Positions 30,415 to 43,020 of a stretch of 64,000 nt of DNA are shown piece after piece (the first letter of the stretch is position 1; each line of letters starts with the position of its first letter). Made by a program: the position numbers and the translations under genes. The notes beneath the pieces are model-generated. The model was not told the DNA's origin. It worked only from the letters and a program-made list of their open reading frames with translations, and did not search any database. The DNA comes from Bartonella senegalensis OS02. Its GTDB lineage: Bacteria > Pseudomonadota > Alphaproteobacteria > Rhizobiales > Rhizobiaceae. The stretch lies in NCBI RefSeq assembly GCF_000312545.1, contig NZ_HE997541.1, positions 133,247-197,246 on the forward strand, given 5' to 3'.

Positions 30415-31369
30415 TGGTGAATCGCTGTTGGCGCAATTACAACCGGTGTTAGGGAGTATAAAAGGAAAGCTTACGCCTAATATGGATATGCGCAAGGTGA
30501 CGTGGTTTCGCACTGGGGGGTTGGCTGAACTTTTTTATCAGCCTACTGATGAGGAAGATTTAGCTTTTTTTCTGAAAAAATTGCCTGAATTTGTTCCTGT
30601 GACAATTGTGGGAATTGGTTCTAATCTTCTGGTACGGGATGGCGGAATTCCAGGTGTTGTTATTCGTCTTTCGGCTAAAGGGTTTGGGCAAGTCCAGCAG
30701 GTTTCTCCAACGGGCTTTTTGGTTGGTGCTGCTACGGCAGATAAACATTTAGCAGCGGCAGCTTTAGAAGCAGAGATTGCAGGTTTTCATTTTTATCACG
30801 GTATTCCAGGAGGTCTTGGAGGAGCACTCAAAATGAATGCAGGGGCTAATGGTATTGAGACAGCTGCGCGTGTTGTTGAGGTCTATGCACTTGATCGTAA
30901 AGGACAACATCATACCTTAAGTTTGGCAGATATGCATTATTCTTATCGTCATTGTACTGTTCCTGAAGATTTCATTTTTACTGCTGCTTTATTAGAGGGA
31001 AAGCCCGGCAGTAAAGACGATATTCGTGCTGCTATGGATGAAGTTGCTCTTCATCGGGAAAGGGTACAGCCTGTGCGTGAAAAGACAGGGGGATCAACTT
31101 TTCGAAATCCTCAAGATATTTCTGCGTGGCGTGTTATTGATGAAGCAGGGTGCCGCGGTCTGCGGATCGGTGGTGCTCAAATGAGTGAAATGCATTGTAA
31201 TTTTATGATTAATACAGGGCAAGCAACTGGCTATGATCTTGAAGCATTGGGAGAAGCAGTACGTGCTCGTGTTTTTGCGCATTCTTCCCATCTCTTACAG
31301 TGGGAGATAGAGCGTATCGGTCAATTTGAACAAGGTCGTGTTGTCTCTTCTTTTGATCCGTTTCATTGA
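30392..31369 (+). CDS. murB: UDP-N-acetylenolpyruvylglucosamine reductase MurB
   Basis: MurB is a FAD enzyme that reduces enolpyruvyl-UDP-GlcNAc to UDP-MurNAc with NADPH. The FAD-binding part shows [34 protein letters not shown] and [19 protein letters not shown]. The catalytic Ser lies in [12 protein letters not shown] and the conserved Glu region in the C-terminal half ([16 protein letters not shown]). At about 325 aa it is a normal type I MurB. The start is the ATG at 30392 or 30395, inside the end of murC. A 239-base gap follows before ddl. Confidence 0.96.
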   Translation: MMNFQLIDGESLLAQLQPVLGSIKGKLTPNMDMRKVTWFRTGGLAELFYQPTDEEDLAFFLKKLPEFVPVTIVGIGSNLLVRDGGIPGVVIRLSAKGFGQVQQVSPTGFLVGAATADKHLAAAALEAEIAGFHFYHGIPGGLGGALKMNAGANGIETAARVVEVYALDRKGQHHTLSLADMHYSYRHCTVPEDFIFTAALLEGKPGSKDDIRAAMDEVALHRERVQPVREKTGGSTFRNPQDISAWRVIDEAGCRGLRIGGAQMSEMHCNFMINTGQATGYDLEALGEAVRARVFAHSSHLLQWEIERIGQFEQGRVVSSFDPFH

Positions 31370-31608
31370 TGAGTTCAGTGTAGTAAAAAATATCATAAAA
31401 AAAATGAGTCATTTCAAAGAGATAATAAAAAAATCTATTAAGAATCAATAAATTAACAAAGAAACACTTGCGTCATGCGTCTCAGTCTGATTCATTATGC
31501 AAAATGCTAGGTTATTGATTCGCAAGGATAAATCTTGCTCTTTCCTGTATATGGTGTGCGTGATTTCTGTGTTGTCTATATATAGTATATGAAGGAGGAT
31601 AAGTTGTT
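31370..31608 (+). promoter_or_regulatory. murB-ddl intergenic region, possible internal promoter
   Basis: This is the longest gap within the division cluster. It is AT-rich, and just before ddl it carries TATATATAGTATAT followed by the very strong ribosome site GAAGGAGG. A promoter serving ddl-ftsQ-ftsA is plausible. No hairpin with T-tail is seen, so transcripts from upstream could also read through. Confidence 0.35.
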
Positions 31609-32529
31609 ATGAAAGATGAGCATATAGCTGTGCTGATGGGGGGAATTTCATCTGAACGGTCTGTAAGTTTGTCTTCAGGTACTGCTTGTGCTGATGTTCT
31701 TGAAGCGCAAGGGTATCGGGTAAGTCGTGTGGATGTTGATGGTCATATCGCTTCTGTTCTTGAGCAGTTGCAGCCTGATATCGCTTTTAATGCATTACAT
31801 GGGCCATTTGGTGAAGATGGTCGTATTCAGGGGATTCTTGAATATTTAAAAATTCCCTATACCCATTCTGGCGTGATGGCATCGGCGTTGGCCATGGATA
31901 AGGGGCGTGCAAAAATTATTGTTGCGAATGTTGGTGTTTCTATTGCCCCTTCTTGTGTCATGAATCGTTTTGCGGTTGGAAGAGAGCATCCCATGGAGCC
32001 TCCTTACGTGATTAAGCCTGTCTGTGAAGGGTCAAGTTTGGGTGTGATTGTTGTAAAAGAAAATGAATCTGTGCCCCCGCGTAATGTTGTGAGTTCTGAG
32101 TGGGTTTATCCAGATGCAGTGATTGTTGAAAAATATATTCCTGGTCGTGAGCTTAGTTGTGCTGTTATGGGAAATGAGGTGTTGGATGTTTGTGAAATTC
32201 TTCCTGAAAAACACTTTCAATTTTACGATTATGATTCAAAATACAAATCTGGTGGCTCTCTTCATATTTGTCCTGCACAACTTTCATCAAATATTTACCA
32301 AAATGTGCAAAGAATGTCTTTAGCAGCACATCAGGCGATAGGTTGTCGAGGTGTTAGCCGTTCTGATTTTCGTTTTGATGAAGAAACAGGAGAGTTGGTT
32401 TGGCTTGAAATTAATACACAACCCGGTATGACGCCAACATCTCTTTTCCCTGATATTGCAAAAGCGAGTGGTCGTAGTTATGGCGATATTATTCAGTGGA
32501 TGGTGGAGGACGCGTCATGTATGCGTTGA
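31609..32529 (+). CDS. ddl: D-alanine--D-alanine ligase
   Basis: Ddl joins two D-alanines, using ATP, to supply the dipeptide that MurF adds. ATP-grasp landmarks are [17 protein letters not shown] at the N-terminus, [61 protein letters not shown] and the metal-binding [13 protein letters not shown]. The length of 306 aa is typical of DdlB. The start is supported by an AAGGAGG site. It overlaps the ftsQ start by 13 bases. Confidence 0.96.
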   Translation: MKDEHIAVLMGGISSERSVSLSSGTACADVLEAQGYRVSRVDVDGHIASVLEQLQPDIAFNALHGPFGEDGRIQGILEYLKIPYTHSGVMASALAMDKGRAKIIVANVGVSIAPSCVMNRFAVGREHPMEPPYVIKPVCEGSSLGVIVVKENESVPPRNVVSSEWVYPDAVIVEKYIPGRELSCAVMGNEVLDVCEILPEKHFQFYDYDSKYKSGGSLHICPAQLSSNIYQNVQRMSLAAHQAIGCRGVSRSDFRFDEETGELVWLEINTQPGMTPTSLFPDIAKASGRSYGDIIQWMVEDASCMR

Positions 32530-33434
32530 ATGTTGATAAAACAAATGTTCCAATGGTGGTGTTTTCAGTGCCAGTTTTACCACGTCTTTATCGTCGCTTT
32601 TTCCGTTTCATGTTTGAGTTTGTTTTTGTCCGTGTCCATGTGCCTCGCCATTTCGGTTCTTTTGCGGTTTTGTTTTTTTTCTCTCTTACGTTGCTTTATG
32701 GGCTTTCATTGAGTGGTCGTATGGAGGTGATTGTGAAGACTGCATTATCGGATATTGGTTTTATGATTACCGATGTTGATATGAGTGGTAATAAACGTGT
32801 GGTCAAACAGGACATTTTGAAGCTTTTAGGGCTTGATGCTGCTGCTTCCTCTATATTCACTTTTGATGTTGAGAGGGCGCGTTCTCTTTTAGAACAACAG
32901 GCTTGGATTCAGTCCGCTAATGTTCAGAAAATTTATCCCAACCGAGTTCGTATTTTAGTTGTGGAGCGTAAGCCATATGCAATTTGGCAGCATGATGGCA
33001 TGGTGGATATTGTTGATAGTACAGGGCGCGTTATCGTGCCTTTTCAAGCAGGGGTAGTGCAGAATTTGCCGCTTATAGTTGGTCAAGGTGCACAAAATGC
33101 TGCCAAGGGCTTTCTTCAAGCGTTGTCAGTATATCCGAAAATATACGGTCATGTTCGTGCTTATGTCCGTGTAGGTGATCGACGTTGGGATCTTATCTTG
33201 GATAATGGGATGCGCGTTATGTTGCCTGAAAATGGTGCTTTCGAAAGACTTGATTCCCTTATTAAATCTGGTGTGGTGAAAGATCTTTTTTCTCGTGATG
33301 TTTTACGTGTTGATTTGCGTCTTTCTGATCGTATTACGGTTGCTTTGTCCGATGAGGCGTTAGAGCGTCATCGTGCTTTTGTGGCAGAAAAAGAAGAACG
33401 CGTTTTAAATACGCGAAAGGCAGGGAAACTATGA
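32517..33434 (+). CDS. ftsQ: Cell division protein FtsQ
   Basis: FtsQ is a bitopic inner membrane protein linking FtsL/FtsB to the rest of the divisome. The 305-aa product has a cytoplasmic N-terminus of about 45 residues and a membrane segment around residues 46-65 ([17 protein letters not shown]). A POTRA domain follows ([20 protein letters not shown], then [20 protein letters not shown]), and then the beta domain ([30 protein letters not shown]). I chose the ATG at 32517 inside the end of ddl; the frame is open from 32496. It overlaps ftsA by 4 bases. Confidence 0.92.
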   Translation: MYALNVDKTNVPMVVFSVPVLPRLYRRFFRFMFEFVFVRVHVPRHFGSFAVLFFFSLTLLYGLSLSGRMEVIVKTALSDIGFMITDVDMSGNKRVVKQDILKLLGLDAAASSIFTFDVERARSLLEQQAWIQSANVQKIYPNRVRILVVERKPYAIWQHDGMVDIVDSTGRVIVPFQAGVVQNLPLIVGQGAQNAAKGFLQALSVYPKIYGHVRAYVRVGDRRWDLILDNGMRVMLPENGAFERLDSLIKSGVVKDLFSRDVLRVDLRLSDRITVALSDEALERHRAFVAEKEERVLNTRKAGKL

Positions 33435-34732
33435 TGTTGCTCAGATCACATCATGGCGGAAGCCGCAAAACACGTTTTTTGACGGTTCTTGATGTCGGAT
33501 CAAGTAAAATTGTCTGTCTTATTGCTTGTTTGCGTCCTTTGAAACATGCACATTATTTACATGGTCGTACCCATTCTATGGAGATTTTAGGTTTTGGAGT
33601 ACAGCGTTCACGCGGTATCAAATCGGGTGTTGTGATGGATATGTTTGCAGCAGAGCAGTCAATAAGGTTGGCTGTTGATGCGGCAGAAAAAATGGCTGGT
33701 TTGGTGGTGGATTCGGTAATTGTAAACTTTTCCTCAAGCCGATTACAGAGTGCTCTTATCAATGGCATGGTTCGTTTGAATGGTCGTGAAATCACCAAGC
33801 GTGATGTACGTGTGGCATTTGCAGATGTTTCTCGCAAAGCTTTTCATGCTGAGCGCCATGTTGTTCATTCAGTTCCGGTTTCTTATGTCTTAGACGGAGA
33901 TAAAGGAATTTCTGATCCTGTTGGAATGATCGGGGATTTATTTGGTGTAGATGTACATGTGCTCACGGCGGAAACGGCGTCTTTGCGTAATTTGGAAACT
34001 TGTATTAATCGTGCGCATTTGAGTGTTGAAGCAATGGTTGCGACTCCCTTTGCTAGTGGTCTTGCTGTTTTGATGAATGATGAGGCGCATTTAGGAGCAG
34101 CATGTATTGATTTTGGTGGTGGAACGACAACATTTTCAGTATTTTCTGAGGGAAAGTTTGTTCATGCTGGTGCACTTGCCGTTGGGGGGCATCATGTGAC
34201 TCTTGATGTTGCGCGTGGATTCTCTATGTCACTTACAGAGGCAGAGCGTTTAAAGGTTGTCGATGGTTCTGCACTTGTTACAAGTGCAGATGAGCGACAT
34301 ATGATTAATGTGACAGAGATTGGCAATGGGCATCGTGAAATCCAGTATCCACGTGCTGTTCTGGGGCGTATTATCCGTGCACGTGTTGAAGAAATATTAG
34401 AGATGGTGCGTGATTGTTTAAATCGTTCTGGTTTTGGTCATATCATTGGTAAACGTGTTATTTTGACTGGAGGAGCAAGCCAGTTAACAGGATTGCCAGA
34501 AATGGCGCGTATTATGTTGGGAAGAAATGTTCGTATAGGGCGGCCTTTAGGGATTTCAAGGCTTCCTTCTCTTGCAAAAGGGGCGGCGTTTACATCTGCT
34601 GTTGGATTGTTAATTTATCCCCAATTGGTGGGATTTCAGGAAAAAACAATGCAGGCTGCAGTGGATCATTTATCGACGGGCACGCTTGGGTATTTTCAGC
34701 GTGTTGGTCAGTGGTTGCGTGAGAGTTTTTAA
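33431..34732 (+). CDS. ftsA: Cell division protein FtsA
   Basis: FtsA is an actin-like ATPase that tethers FtsZ to the membrane and recruits later divisome proteins. Actin-fold motifs are visible: FLTVLDVGSSKIVCLIA (phosphate 1), GAACIDFGGGTTTFSVF (phosphate 2) and RVILTGGASQLTGLPEMA (adenosine). The SHS2/1C region contains RGIKSGVVMDM. The C-terminus ends in a short amphipathic stretch (GYFQRVGQWLRESF), the likely membrane-targeting helix. The length of 433 aa is usual for rhizobia. Confidence 0.95.
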   Translation: MMLLRSHHGGSRKTRFLTVLDVGSSKIVCLIACLRPLKHAHYLHGRTHSMEILGFGVQRSRGIKSGVVMDMFAAEQSIRLAVDAAEKMAGLVVDSVIVNFSSSRLQSALINGMVRLNGREITKRDVRVAFADVSRKAFHAERHVVHSVPVSYVLDGDKGISDPVGMIGDLFGVDVHVLTAETASLRNLETCINRAHLSVEAMVATPFASGLAVLMNDEAHLGAACIDFGGGTTTFSVFSEGKFVHAGALAVGGHHVTLDVARGFSMSLTEAERLKVVDGSALVTSADERHMINVTEIGNGHREIQYPRAVLGRIIRARVEEILEMVRDCLNRSGFGHIIGKRVILTGGASQLTGLPEMARIMLGRNVRIGRPLGISRLPSLAKGAAFTSAVGLLIYPQLVGFQEKTMQAAVDHLSTGTLGYFQRVGQWLRESF

Positions 34733-34801
34733 GTAAGTCTATTGAGATAAAGTTAAATTTCATCGCTTTGGCTTGCGATGTCTTATGAGAAGGAAAAGAA
34801 A

Positions 34802-36553
34802 ATGACGATTAATCTGCATCGGCCAGATATCGCGGAATTGAAACCACGTATTACCGTTTTTGGTGTTGGCGGTGGTGGCGGGAATGCCGTGAATAATATG
34901 ATTAATGCTGGTCTTCAGGGAGTTGATTTTGTTGTTGCTAATACGGATGCACAGGCTTTGGCTATGTCAAAAGCTGAACGTGTTATCCAGCTTGGTGCAG
35001 CAGTTACGGAAGGTCTAGGTGCTGGTGCTTTGCCGGAGGTTGGACAGGCGGCTGCAGAGGAATGTATTGATGAAATTATTGATCATCTGGCAGATTCCCA
35101 TATGGTTTTTATTACTGCTGGTATGGGTGGTGGTACGGGAACAGGGGCAGCACCTGTTGTTGCACGTGCTGCTCGTGAAAAAGGTATTTTGACCGTTGGT
35201 GTTGTGACAAAGCCATTTCAGTTTGAGGGTGCACGCCGCATGAAAACGGCAGAGGCTGGTATTGAAGAGCTACAAAAATCTGTTGATACATTGATCGTGA
35301 TCCCTAATCAGAATCTTTTCCGTATTGCCGATGAAAAAACAACCTTTGCTGATGCTTTTGCTATGGCTGACCAAGTGCTTTATTCTGGTGTTGCTTCCAT
35401 TACGGATCTCATGATTAAAGAAGGGCTCATTAACCTTGATTTTGCTGATGTTCGTTCTGTTATGCACGAAATGGGCCGTGCAATGATGGGAACCGGTGAG
35501 GCTTCTGGTGAAGGGCGTGCTTTGGCTGCTGCTGAAGCTGCTATTGCCAATCCGCTGTTGGATGATACTTCGATGCGTGGTGCTCGCGGTCTTTTGATTT
35601 CCATTACTGGTGGTCGTGATATGACTTTGTTCGAAGTGGATGAAGCTGCTAATCGTATTCGTGAAGAAGTCGATGCGGATGCCAATGTTATCTTTGGTGC
35701 TATTGATGATGAATCCCTAGAGGGTGTTATTCGCGTCTCTGTGGTTGCAACGGGGATTGATCGTGAGGTGAGTGATGTGGTTCAACCTTCTCACCCTCAA
35801 CTTCAAAGACATGCAACTTCAATTCGTAAAAATGATCCTGCAATGTCGCAGAGTTCTTTTCCTGTTCAGTCACCCCCTTTGCGTTCTGAGTCAATGGTAG
35901 AAGTGGTTGAAGCACTTGAAATAGAAAAGAGCAAATCTGTTGGAGAACAGTTTCGTCCTAAAAGTCAAATTTTTGTACAGCCTACAGACACTGTTGCTGC
36001 ACGAAATGCAAATGCTGCTGCTTATGGATCAAGTGTTGTGCATGGGCAGATGTCAAATGCACCACGTGCGCAAGTAAGCCGTAGTGCACAGCCGTCACTG
36101 GTTGTGCCAGTGAGTATGGAAGCAACAGCGCATGTACTTGATGGGATGACAGGGGTTGTGCCGCAAAAAGAAAAACAAATACAACAAATGCAAGCGCGTT
36201 CACCTATGCGTATGCCTGAGTTAAAGGATTTTCCTCCTGTGGCTTATGGTCAAGGTGAGAGGTCATCTGATGAACAGGGACCGCGCAATCTTTGGCAGCG
36301 TTTGAAACAGAGTTTGACACATCGTGAGGAAACTGAGCCTGAAGCTAAGCTCGAACCTGCTGTGAGATCTTCTCAGCAGCAGGATTCCCGTGTCTATAGT
36401 AAAAATTCTCAGGCACTTTCTCAGGATGCTTCTGTTTATGTTCCACGTCGTTCTGGTGAGTTGCATCCTCATGTTGCACAAGATCAGCGTACCTTTATAA
36501 GCGAAGAAGATCAGTTGGAAATACCAGCATTTTTGCGTCGTCAAGTAAATTAA
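34802..36553 (+). CDS. ftsZ: Cell division GTPase FtsZ with long C-terminal extension
   Basis: FtsZ is the tubulin-like GTPase that forms the division ring. The GTPase core (about residues 15-320) is standard: [24 protein letters not shown], the tubulin signature [19 protein letters not shown] and the T7 segment NLDFADVR. A Pro/Gln/Ser-rich linker of some 240 residues follows, then a conserved tail ([13 protein letters not shown]) that docks FtsA. The total of about 583 aa is much longer than E. coli FtsZ but typical of Rhizobiales. I chose the ATG at 34802 ([10 protein letters not shown]), after AGAAGGA. A terminator follows at 36661. Confidence 0.97.
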   Translation: MTINLHRPDIAELKPRITVFGVGGGGGNAVNNMINAGLQGVDFVVANTDAQALAMSKAERVIQLGAAVTEGLGAGALPEVGQAAAEECIDEIIDHLADSHMVFITAGMGGGTGTGAAPVVARAAREKGILTVGVVTKPFQFEGARRMKTAEAGIEELQKSVDTLIVIPNQNLFRIADEKTTFADAFAMADQVLYSGVASITDLMIKEGLINLDFADVRSVMHEMGRAMMGTGEASGEGRALAAAEAAIANPLLDDTSMRGARGLLISITGGRDMTLFEVDEAANRIREEVDADANVIFGAIDDESLEGVIRVSVVATGIDREVSDVVQPSHPQLQRHATSIRKNDPAMSQSSFPVQSPPLRSESMVEVVEALEIEKSKSVGEQFRPKSQIFVQPTDTVAARNANAAAYGSSVVHGQMSNAPRAQVSRSAQPSLVVPVSMEATAHVLDGMTGVVPQKEKQIQQMQARSPMRMPELKDFPPVAYGQGERSSDEQGPRNLWQRLKQSLTHREETEPEAKLEPAVRSSQQQDSRVYSKNSQALSQDASVYVPRRSGELHPHVAQDQRTFISEEDQLEIPAFLRRQVN

Positions 36554-36656
36554 TTGCTAAAAAATCAGAAAGAGGGGAGATATTTTCCTTCTTTTATGAT
36601 GCACGAAAGCATTGTACAGTAGAATATGCTGTGTTTGGGAAAAATATTCTATTTTT

Positions 36657-36686
36657 TAATAAACCCGCTTCATAAGCGGGTTTATG
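36657..36686 (+). terminator. Rho-independent terminator after ftsZ
   Basis: AAACCCGCTT-CAT-AAGCGGGTTT forms a perfect 10-bp stem at 36661-36683, flanked by A and T stretches. It ends the division cluster transcript and separates it from lpxC. Confidence 0.88.
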
Positions 36687-36781
36687 TTTATAATATGCAG
36701 GTTTATTATTTCCTATGAATATAATCTTTATGGCTTTATAAATATTTCTAAAAAGGTTTAATAACTGTTCAATGAAGTGAT

Positions 36782-37657
36782 ATGATGAAGCTGGTACAGA
36801 AATATCAATCTACTCTTAAAAAAGCAGTGATATTTAAGGGTATTGGTGTTCACAGTGGGTGTTTATCTGTAGTGAAGATTTGTCCAGCCGATATTGGATG
36901 TGGTATTGTTTTTAAGCGTTGTGCAGAGGATGGAACAGAGCAAATATTTCAAGCGCACGCATCACAAACAGGAGCGACTGAATTATCAACAGCGCTTGGA
37001 TATGGTGAGGCTAGAGTTGAAACAATTGAGCATCTAATGGCTGCGATTGCTGCTTATAATTTGGATAACCTTGTTATCGAAGTGTCGAGTCATGAGATCC
37101 CGATTTTGGATGGTTCTTCATGGCAGTATTGTCAAGCTTTTGAAGAAGTTGGTATTGTACAGCAGAATGCGTTGCGTTCCTATTTCGTTATAAAAAAGCC
37201 GCTGAGGGTTGAAAACACCTGTGGTGTTGCAGAATTTTTACCCTTTGATGGGCGTTGTTTCGATATAACGATCTCTTTTTCCTCGATTGCTATTGGTAAA
37301 CAACATTTAACTTTTGACCTTACTCCACAAAGTTTTAGAGATGATTTGTCACGTGCACGTACTTTTGGTTTTGTCAAAGACGTGGAAAAATTATGGATTT
37401 CTGGAAAGGGTATAGGTGCTTCTTTAGAAAATTCTCTCATTATCGGCCTTGATGGCAAAATTATGAATCCAGATGGACCTTATTGGGAGAATGAATGCGT
37501 TCGGCATAAAATGCTTGATGCGATTGGTGATACTGCTTTGCTTGGGGCTCCTTTTATTGGATTATTTCGTTCCTATTGTAGTGGACATAAAATGAATTCA
37601 CAATTGGTGAAAGCTATTTTGGCGGATGAATCATGTTACGAAAAAAGTTATCTATAG
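36782..37657 (+). CDS. lpxC: UDP-3-O-acyl-GlcNAc deacetylase LpxC
   Basis: LpxC is the zinc enzyme for the committed step of lipid A synthesis. Metal ligands and motifs are present: His in VETIEHLMAAIAAY (about residue 85), then HEIPILDGSSWQY, the F-rich RARTFGFVKDVE, GLDGKIMNPDG, and the C-terminal HKMLDAIGDTALLGAPFIG carrying the second His and Asp. The length of 291 aa is within the normal range. The ATG at 36782 or 36785 is used. It lies between ftsZ and bamD, as in many alphaproteobacteria. Confidence 0.95.
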   Translation: MMKLVQKYQSTLKKAVIFKGIGVHSGCLSVVKICPADIGCGIVFKRCAEDGTEQIFQAHASQTGATELSTALGYGEARVETIEHLMAAIAAYNLDNLVIEVSSHEIPILDGSSWQYCQAFEEVGIVQQNALRSYFVIKKPLRVENTCGVAEFLPFDGRCFDITISFSSIAIGKQHLTFDLTPQSFRDDLSRARTFGFVKDVEKLWISGKGIGASLENSLIIGLDGKIMNPDGPYWENECVRHKMLDAIGDTALLGAPFIGLFRSYCSGHKMNSQLVKAILADESCYEKSYL

Positions 37658-37828
37658 ACTCTGTGGAAGAAAAATTGACAAGCATTTCTCGTGGTCTATT
37701 TGATTTTTAAGGGGATGATTAATCTTAAACTATTAAATTATTTAGTGGTTTTTGACGCGATATGGTATAAAAATCTTTAATAAACAATTTTTGCTACAAG
37801 GTGGCATTCTCTGGAGGCCGGAAAAATT

Positions 37829-38722
37829 ATGATAAAATCTCATGTATGTATTGAAAATATGGCATATAGGAAATCTAGCATTGTACGCAAGATATTAGGG
37901 GTGATGCTTTTGGGGAGCACCTGCATGTTAGCGGGTTGTTTATTTAAAGAGAAAAATACCCTTAGTCCGTCTGCATATGTTTTAAAGATCGATCCACCTG
38001 ATGTTCTCTATAATCAGGCACTTGCTAATCTTGAGAGTGGGCGGCTTGCTGAGGCGTCGAAAAAGTTTTTTACAATTGAAAAGCAGTATGCTTACACCGA
38101 TTGGGGGCGTAAATCTTTAGTAATGGGGGCTTTTACAAATTATCGATTGGCTAAGTATGATGACGCAATTAGCATGGCTCAGCGCTATATTACTCTTTAT
38201 CCAGGGTCAGATGATTCGGCTTATGCTTATTATATTATCGGTCTTTCTTCTTTCCGTCGAATTCCTGATGTTACACGGGATCAGCGCGATACGAAACGGG
38301 CTATTGCCGCTATGCAGCTTCTCATAGAGCGCTATCCAAATTCTGAGTATGTGAAGGACGCTAAAGATAAAATACGGTTTGGGCGAGAGCAGTTGGCTGG
38401 TAAAGAGATGCAGGTTGGCCGTTATTATGAAGAAGGACGACGCTATCTTGCTGCAAGTAGAAGATTTCGTACAGTGGTTGAAGAGTACTCAGACACAAAT
38501 CAAATTGAAGAGGCGCTTTTCCGTTTGACGGAAGTTAATCTTGCTCTTGGTTTAACTGCGGAAGCACAAACAGCCGCTGCTATTTTAGGACGGAATTATC
38601 CCAAAAGTGAATGGTATAAATTTTCTTATAATTTACTGCAAAAGAATAAAATATCGCCACAGGAGCATAAATCTTCTTGGATCTCGCGTGCTTTAGGTGG
38701 TGATAAGAAAAGGGTGCGTTGA
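37829..38722 (+). CDS. bamD: Outer membrane assembly lipoprotein BamD (ComL)
   Basis: BamD is the essential TPR lipoprotein of the BAM complex, which inserts beta-barrels in the outer membrane. A lipoprotein signal is visible (VMLLGSTCMLAGC), with the Cys near residue 36 of the long form. TPR-like helices follow (PPDVLYNQALANLESGRLAEA, YTLYPGSDDSAYAYYIIGLS-type segments, QLLIERYPNSEYVKDAKDK). The start is 37829 (GGAGG upstream) or 37859, where the signal peptide would be of more normal length. The next gene, recN, begins 6 bases after the stop. Confidence 0.93.
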   Translation: MIKSHVCIENMAYRKSSIVRKILGVMLLGSTCMLAGCLFKEKNTLSPSAYVLKIDPPDVLYNQALANLESGRLAEASKKFFTIEKQYAYTDWGRKSLVMGAFTNYRLAKYDDAISMAQRYITLYPGSDDSAYAYYIIGLSSFRRIPDVTRDQRDTKRAIAAMQLLIERYPNSEYVKDAKDKIRFGREQLAGKEMQVGRYYEEGRRYLAASRRFRTVVEEYSDTNQIEEALFRLTEVNLALGLTAEAQTAAAILGRNYPKSEWYKFSYNLLQKNKISPQEHKSSWISRALGGDKKRVR

Positions 38723-38728
38723 TTCTTT

Positions 38729-40390
38729 ATGCTGATACAGCTTTCGATTCATAATATTGTTTTGATCGAAACGCTCGATATTCATTTTACAGCCGGTTTG
38801 TCTGTTTTAACTGGAGAAACGGGTGCGGGGAAGTCTATTTTACTTGATGCTTTGTCGCTGGCTCTGGGGGGACGGGGTGATGCTTCGCTTGTGCGTCATG
38901 GTGCTGACCGAGGGCAGGTAACGGCTGTTTTTGATGTGCCCGTTTCGCATCCTGTGCGCCAGTTTATTCGTGAGAATGGTTTTGATGATGAAGGCGATAT
39001 TATTTTACGGCGTATACAATCAAGTGATGGGCGTAGTCGTGTCTTTATCAATGATCAGGTAGCCAGTGTTGCATTGATGCGTCATGTTGGACGTCAGTTG
39101 GTTGAAATCCACGGGCAGCATGATGACCGCGCCCTTGTTGATGTTGCTACGCATCGCCAATTGTTAGATGCTTTTGGTGGGCTTGAGCATGAGACAGAAA
39201 ATTTACGTGAATGCTATCAGATATGGCGTGAATGTGAAGGGCATTTGCAGCAACAGCGTTTGAAAGTAGAGAATGCTCTGCGTGAGGCTGATTATCTGCG
39301 TGCGTGCCTCCAAGAACTTGAAAAGCTGGATTTTCAAGTTGGTGAAGAAGAGGCTCTTTCTCTTCGTCGTGCAGATATGCTTAAATTAGAAAAAATAGCG
39401 ATAGATATTAAGGAAACTGATGATCTTTTAGCTGGTTCAAAATCGCCAATTCCAGTTCTTTCTAATTTGGTGAGGCGTTTGGAACGCAAAATCCCCGAGG
39501 CACAAGAGCTTATTGCACCTGTCGTCAATTCCATTGACGAGGCGCTGCATGCACTTGCAACAGCACAAGAAGGCATTGAAGCAGCAATGCGGGCATTGGA
39601 TTTTGAACCTGGTGAATTGGAACGGATAGAGGAGCGCCTTTTTGCTCTTCGGGGCTTTGCTCGTAAATACCAAGTTCCTGCAGATGAGTTAATACAGTTA
39701 CGTGATAAAATGGATGCAGAGCTTGCTGATTTTGAAGAGGCTCAGAGCATATTGGCGCGTTTAGAGGATGAGGTAGGGCAAGCACAAAAAAATTATGATA
39801 CATTCGCACAAGCACTTTCAATAAAGCGTCGAGAAGCAGCAAAGCGCTTGTCTGAAAGCGTTATGGCTGAATTACCAGCATTGAAATTAGAAAAGGCAGA
39901 ATTTATCGTTAACATGCAAAGTGATGTTGAAAGACGTAGTGCAGAAGGAATAGATCGTGTTGAATATTGGGTTCGGACAAATCCTGGAACTCGTGCTGGA
40001 CCAATGCTCAGTGTGGCTTCTGGTGGTGAATTGTCTCGTTTTTTATTGGCTTTAAAGGTTGTTTTGTCTGATCGTGGATCGGCTCCTACGCTGATCTTTG
40101 ATGAAATTGATACAGGTGTTGGTGGAGCTGTTGCTGCTGCCATTGGGCAGAGGCTGCAGCGTTTATCAGAAAATATTCAGGTTTTTGCTATTACGCATGC
40201 GCCCCAAGTCGCATCTAAAGCGCACAGTCATTTTCTTATTTCAAAAGCGGAGAGTGATGACAAAGGCCGCTTTGTGACTGTTGTTCATAAAATGGAAGAG
40301 CATGAGCGTGCAGAAGAAATTGCACGTATGTTAGCTGGAGAGCAGATTACTAAAGAGGCACGTGCAGCTGCTCAAAAGCTTCTGGCATAG
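38729..40390 (+). CDS. recN: DNA repair ATPase RecN
   Basis: RecN is an SMC-like ATPase in double-strand break repair. Walker A VLTGETGAGKSILLDALSLA lies at residues 27-46. The central region is a coiled coil with many Leu, Glu and Arg residues. The signature LSVASGGELSRFLLAL and Walker B TLIFDEIDTGVGGAVA lie in the C-terminal quarter, followed by QVFAITHAPQVASKA. The length of 553 aa is normal. It is tightly spaced behind bamD and probably co-transcribed. Confidence 0.96.
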   Translation: MLIQLSIHNIVLIETLDIHFTAGLSVLTGETGAGKSILLDALSLALGGRGDASLVRHGADRGQVTAVFDVPVSHPVRQFIRENGFDDEGDIILRRIQSSDGRSRVFINDQVASVALMRHVGRQLVEIHGQHDDRALVDVATHRQLLDAFGGLEHETENLRECYQIWRECEGHLQQQRLKVENALREADYLRACLQELEKLDFQVGEEEALSLRRADMLKLEKIAIDIKETDDLLAGSKSPIPVLSNLVRRLERKIPEAQELIAPVVNSIDEALHALATAQEGIEAAMRALDFEPGELERIEERLFALRGFARKYQVPADELIQLRDKMDAELADFEEAQSILARLEDEVGQAQKNYDTFAQALSIKRREAAKRLSESVMAELPALKLEKAEFIVNMQSDVERRSAEGIDRVEYWVRTNPGTRAGPMLSVASGGELSRFLLALKVVLSDRGSAPTLIFDEIDTGVGGAVAAAIGQRLQRLSENIQVFAITHAPQVASKAHSHFLISKAESDDKGRFVTVVHKMEEHERAEEIARMLAGEQITKEARAAAQKLLA

Positions 40391-40506
40391 AGATGGTTGA
40401 TTAAGTGGTAAAAATATTGCTTATTCATTATATCACTGGCAAGCATGTATTCATTTGGATTCTATGCGTGATAAAGAGCTGAGATTCTTATGGCCATAGC
40501 GCATAA

Positions 40507-42681
<2,175 letters not shown>

Positions 42682-42749
42682 AGGAAAAGGTTTTTTCCAG
42701 AACTAGAATAGGCTGTTTGTATGATTATTTCTTTTCACATGAGATATGT

Positions 42750-42858
42750 TTTCGTGGGATTTTGGCAGAATCAAAATTAATGAAAGCACAAGAGCGAGGG
42801 TGTTGAGGGTATCGATGAAGGGATTTGACCACAATTGATTGAGGAACATTATGTTTAG
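42750..42858 (+). pseudogene. Decayed duplicate of the ligA 3' end
   Basis: This stretch matches the last 100 bases of ligA (about 42575-42681) with substitutions and small indels. Shared blocks include ATCAAAATT, AAAGCACAAGAG, GGTGTTGAGG, TATCGATGAAG and a final ATATTTAG/ATGTTTAG. The original encodes the BRCT tail ([18 protein letters not shown]). Frame changes mean it cannot be translated as such. It is the scar of a tandem duplication, or of an ancient insertion that repeated the gene end. Confidence 0.85.
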
Positions 42859-43020
42859 GGGTGATTTTCTTTAAGCATGGTGATTCATCGGTATTTGTCA
42901 TTTTTCCCAACGTGTGATTTATTGACATTGAAAGTCAATATAGTGTCTTTAAGGAATTTATATAATTATCTTAAGTGTTATGAAATTTGTCCTTAGGTGG
43001 TGATATCATAGAGAGATTTT

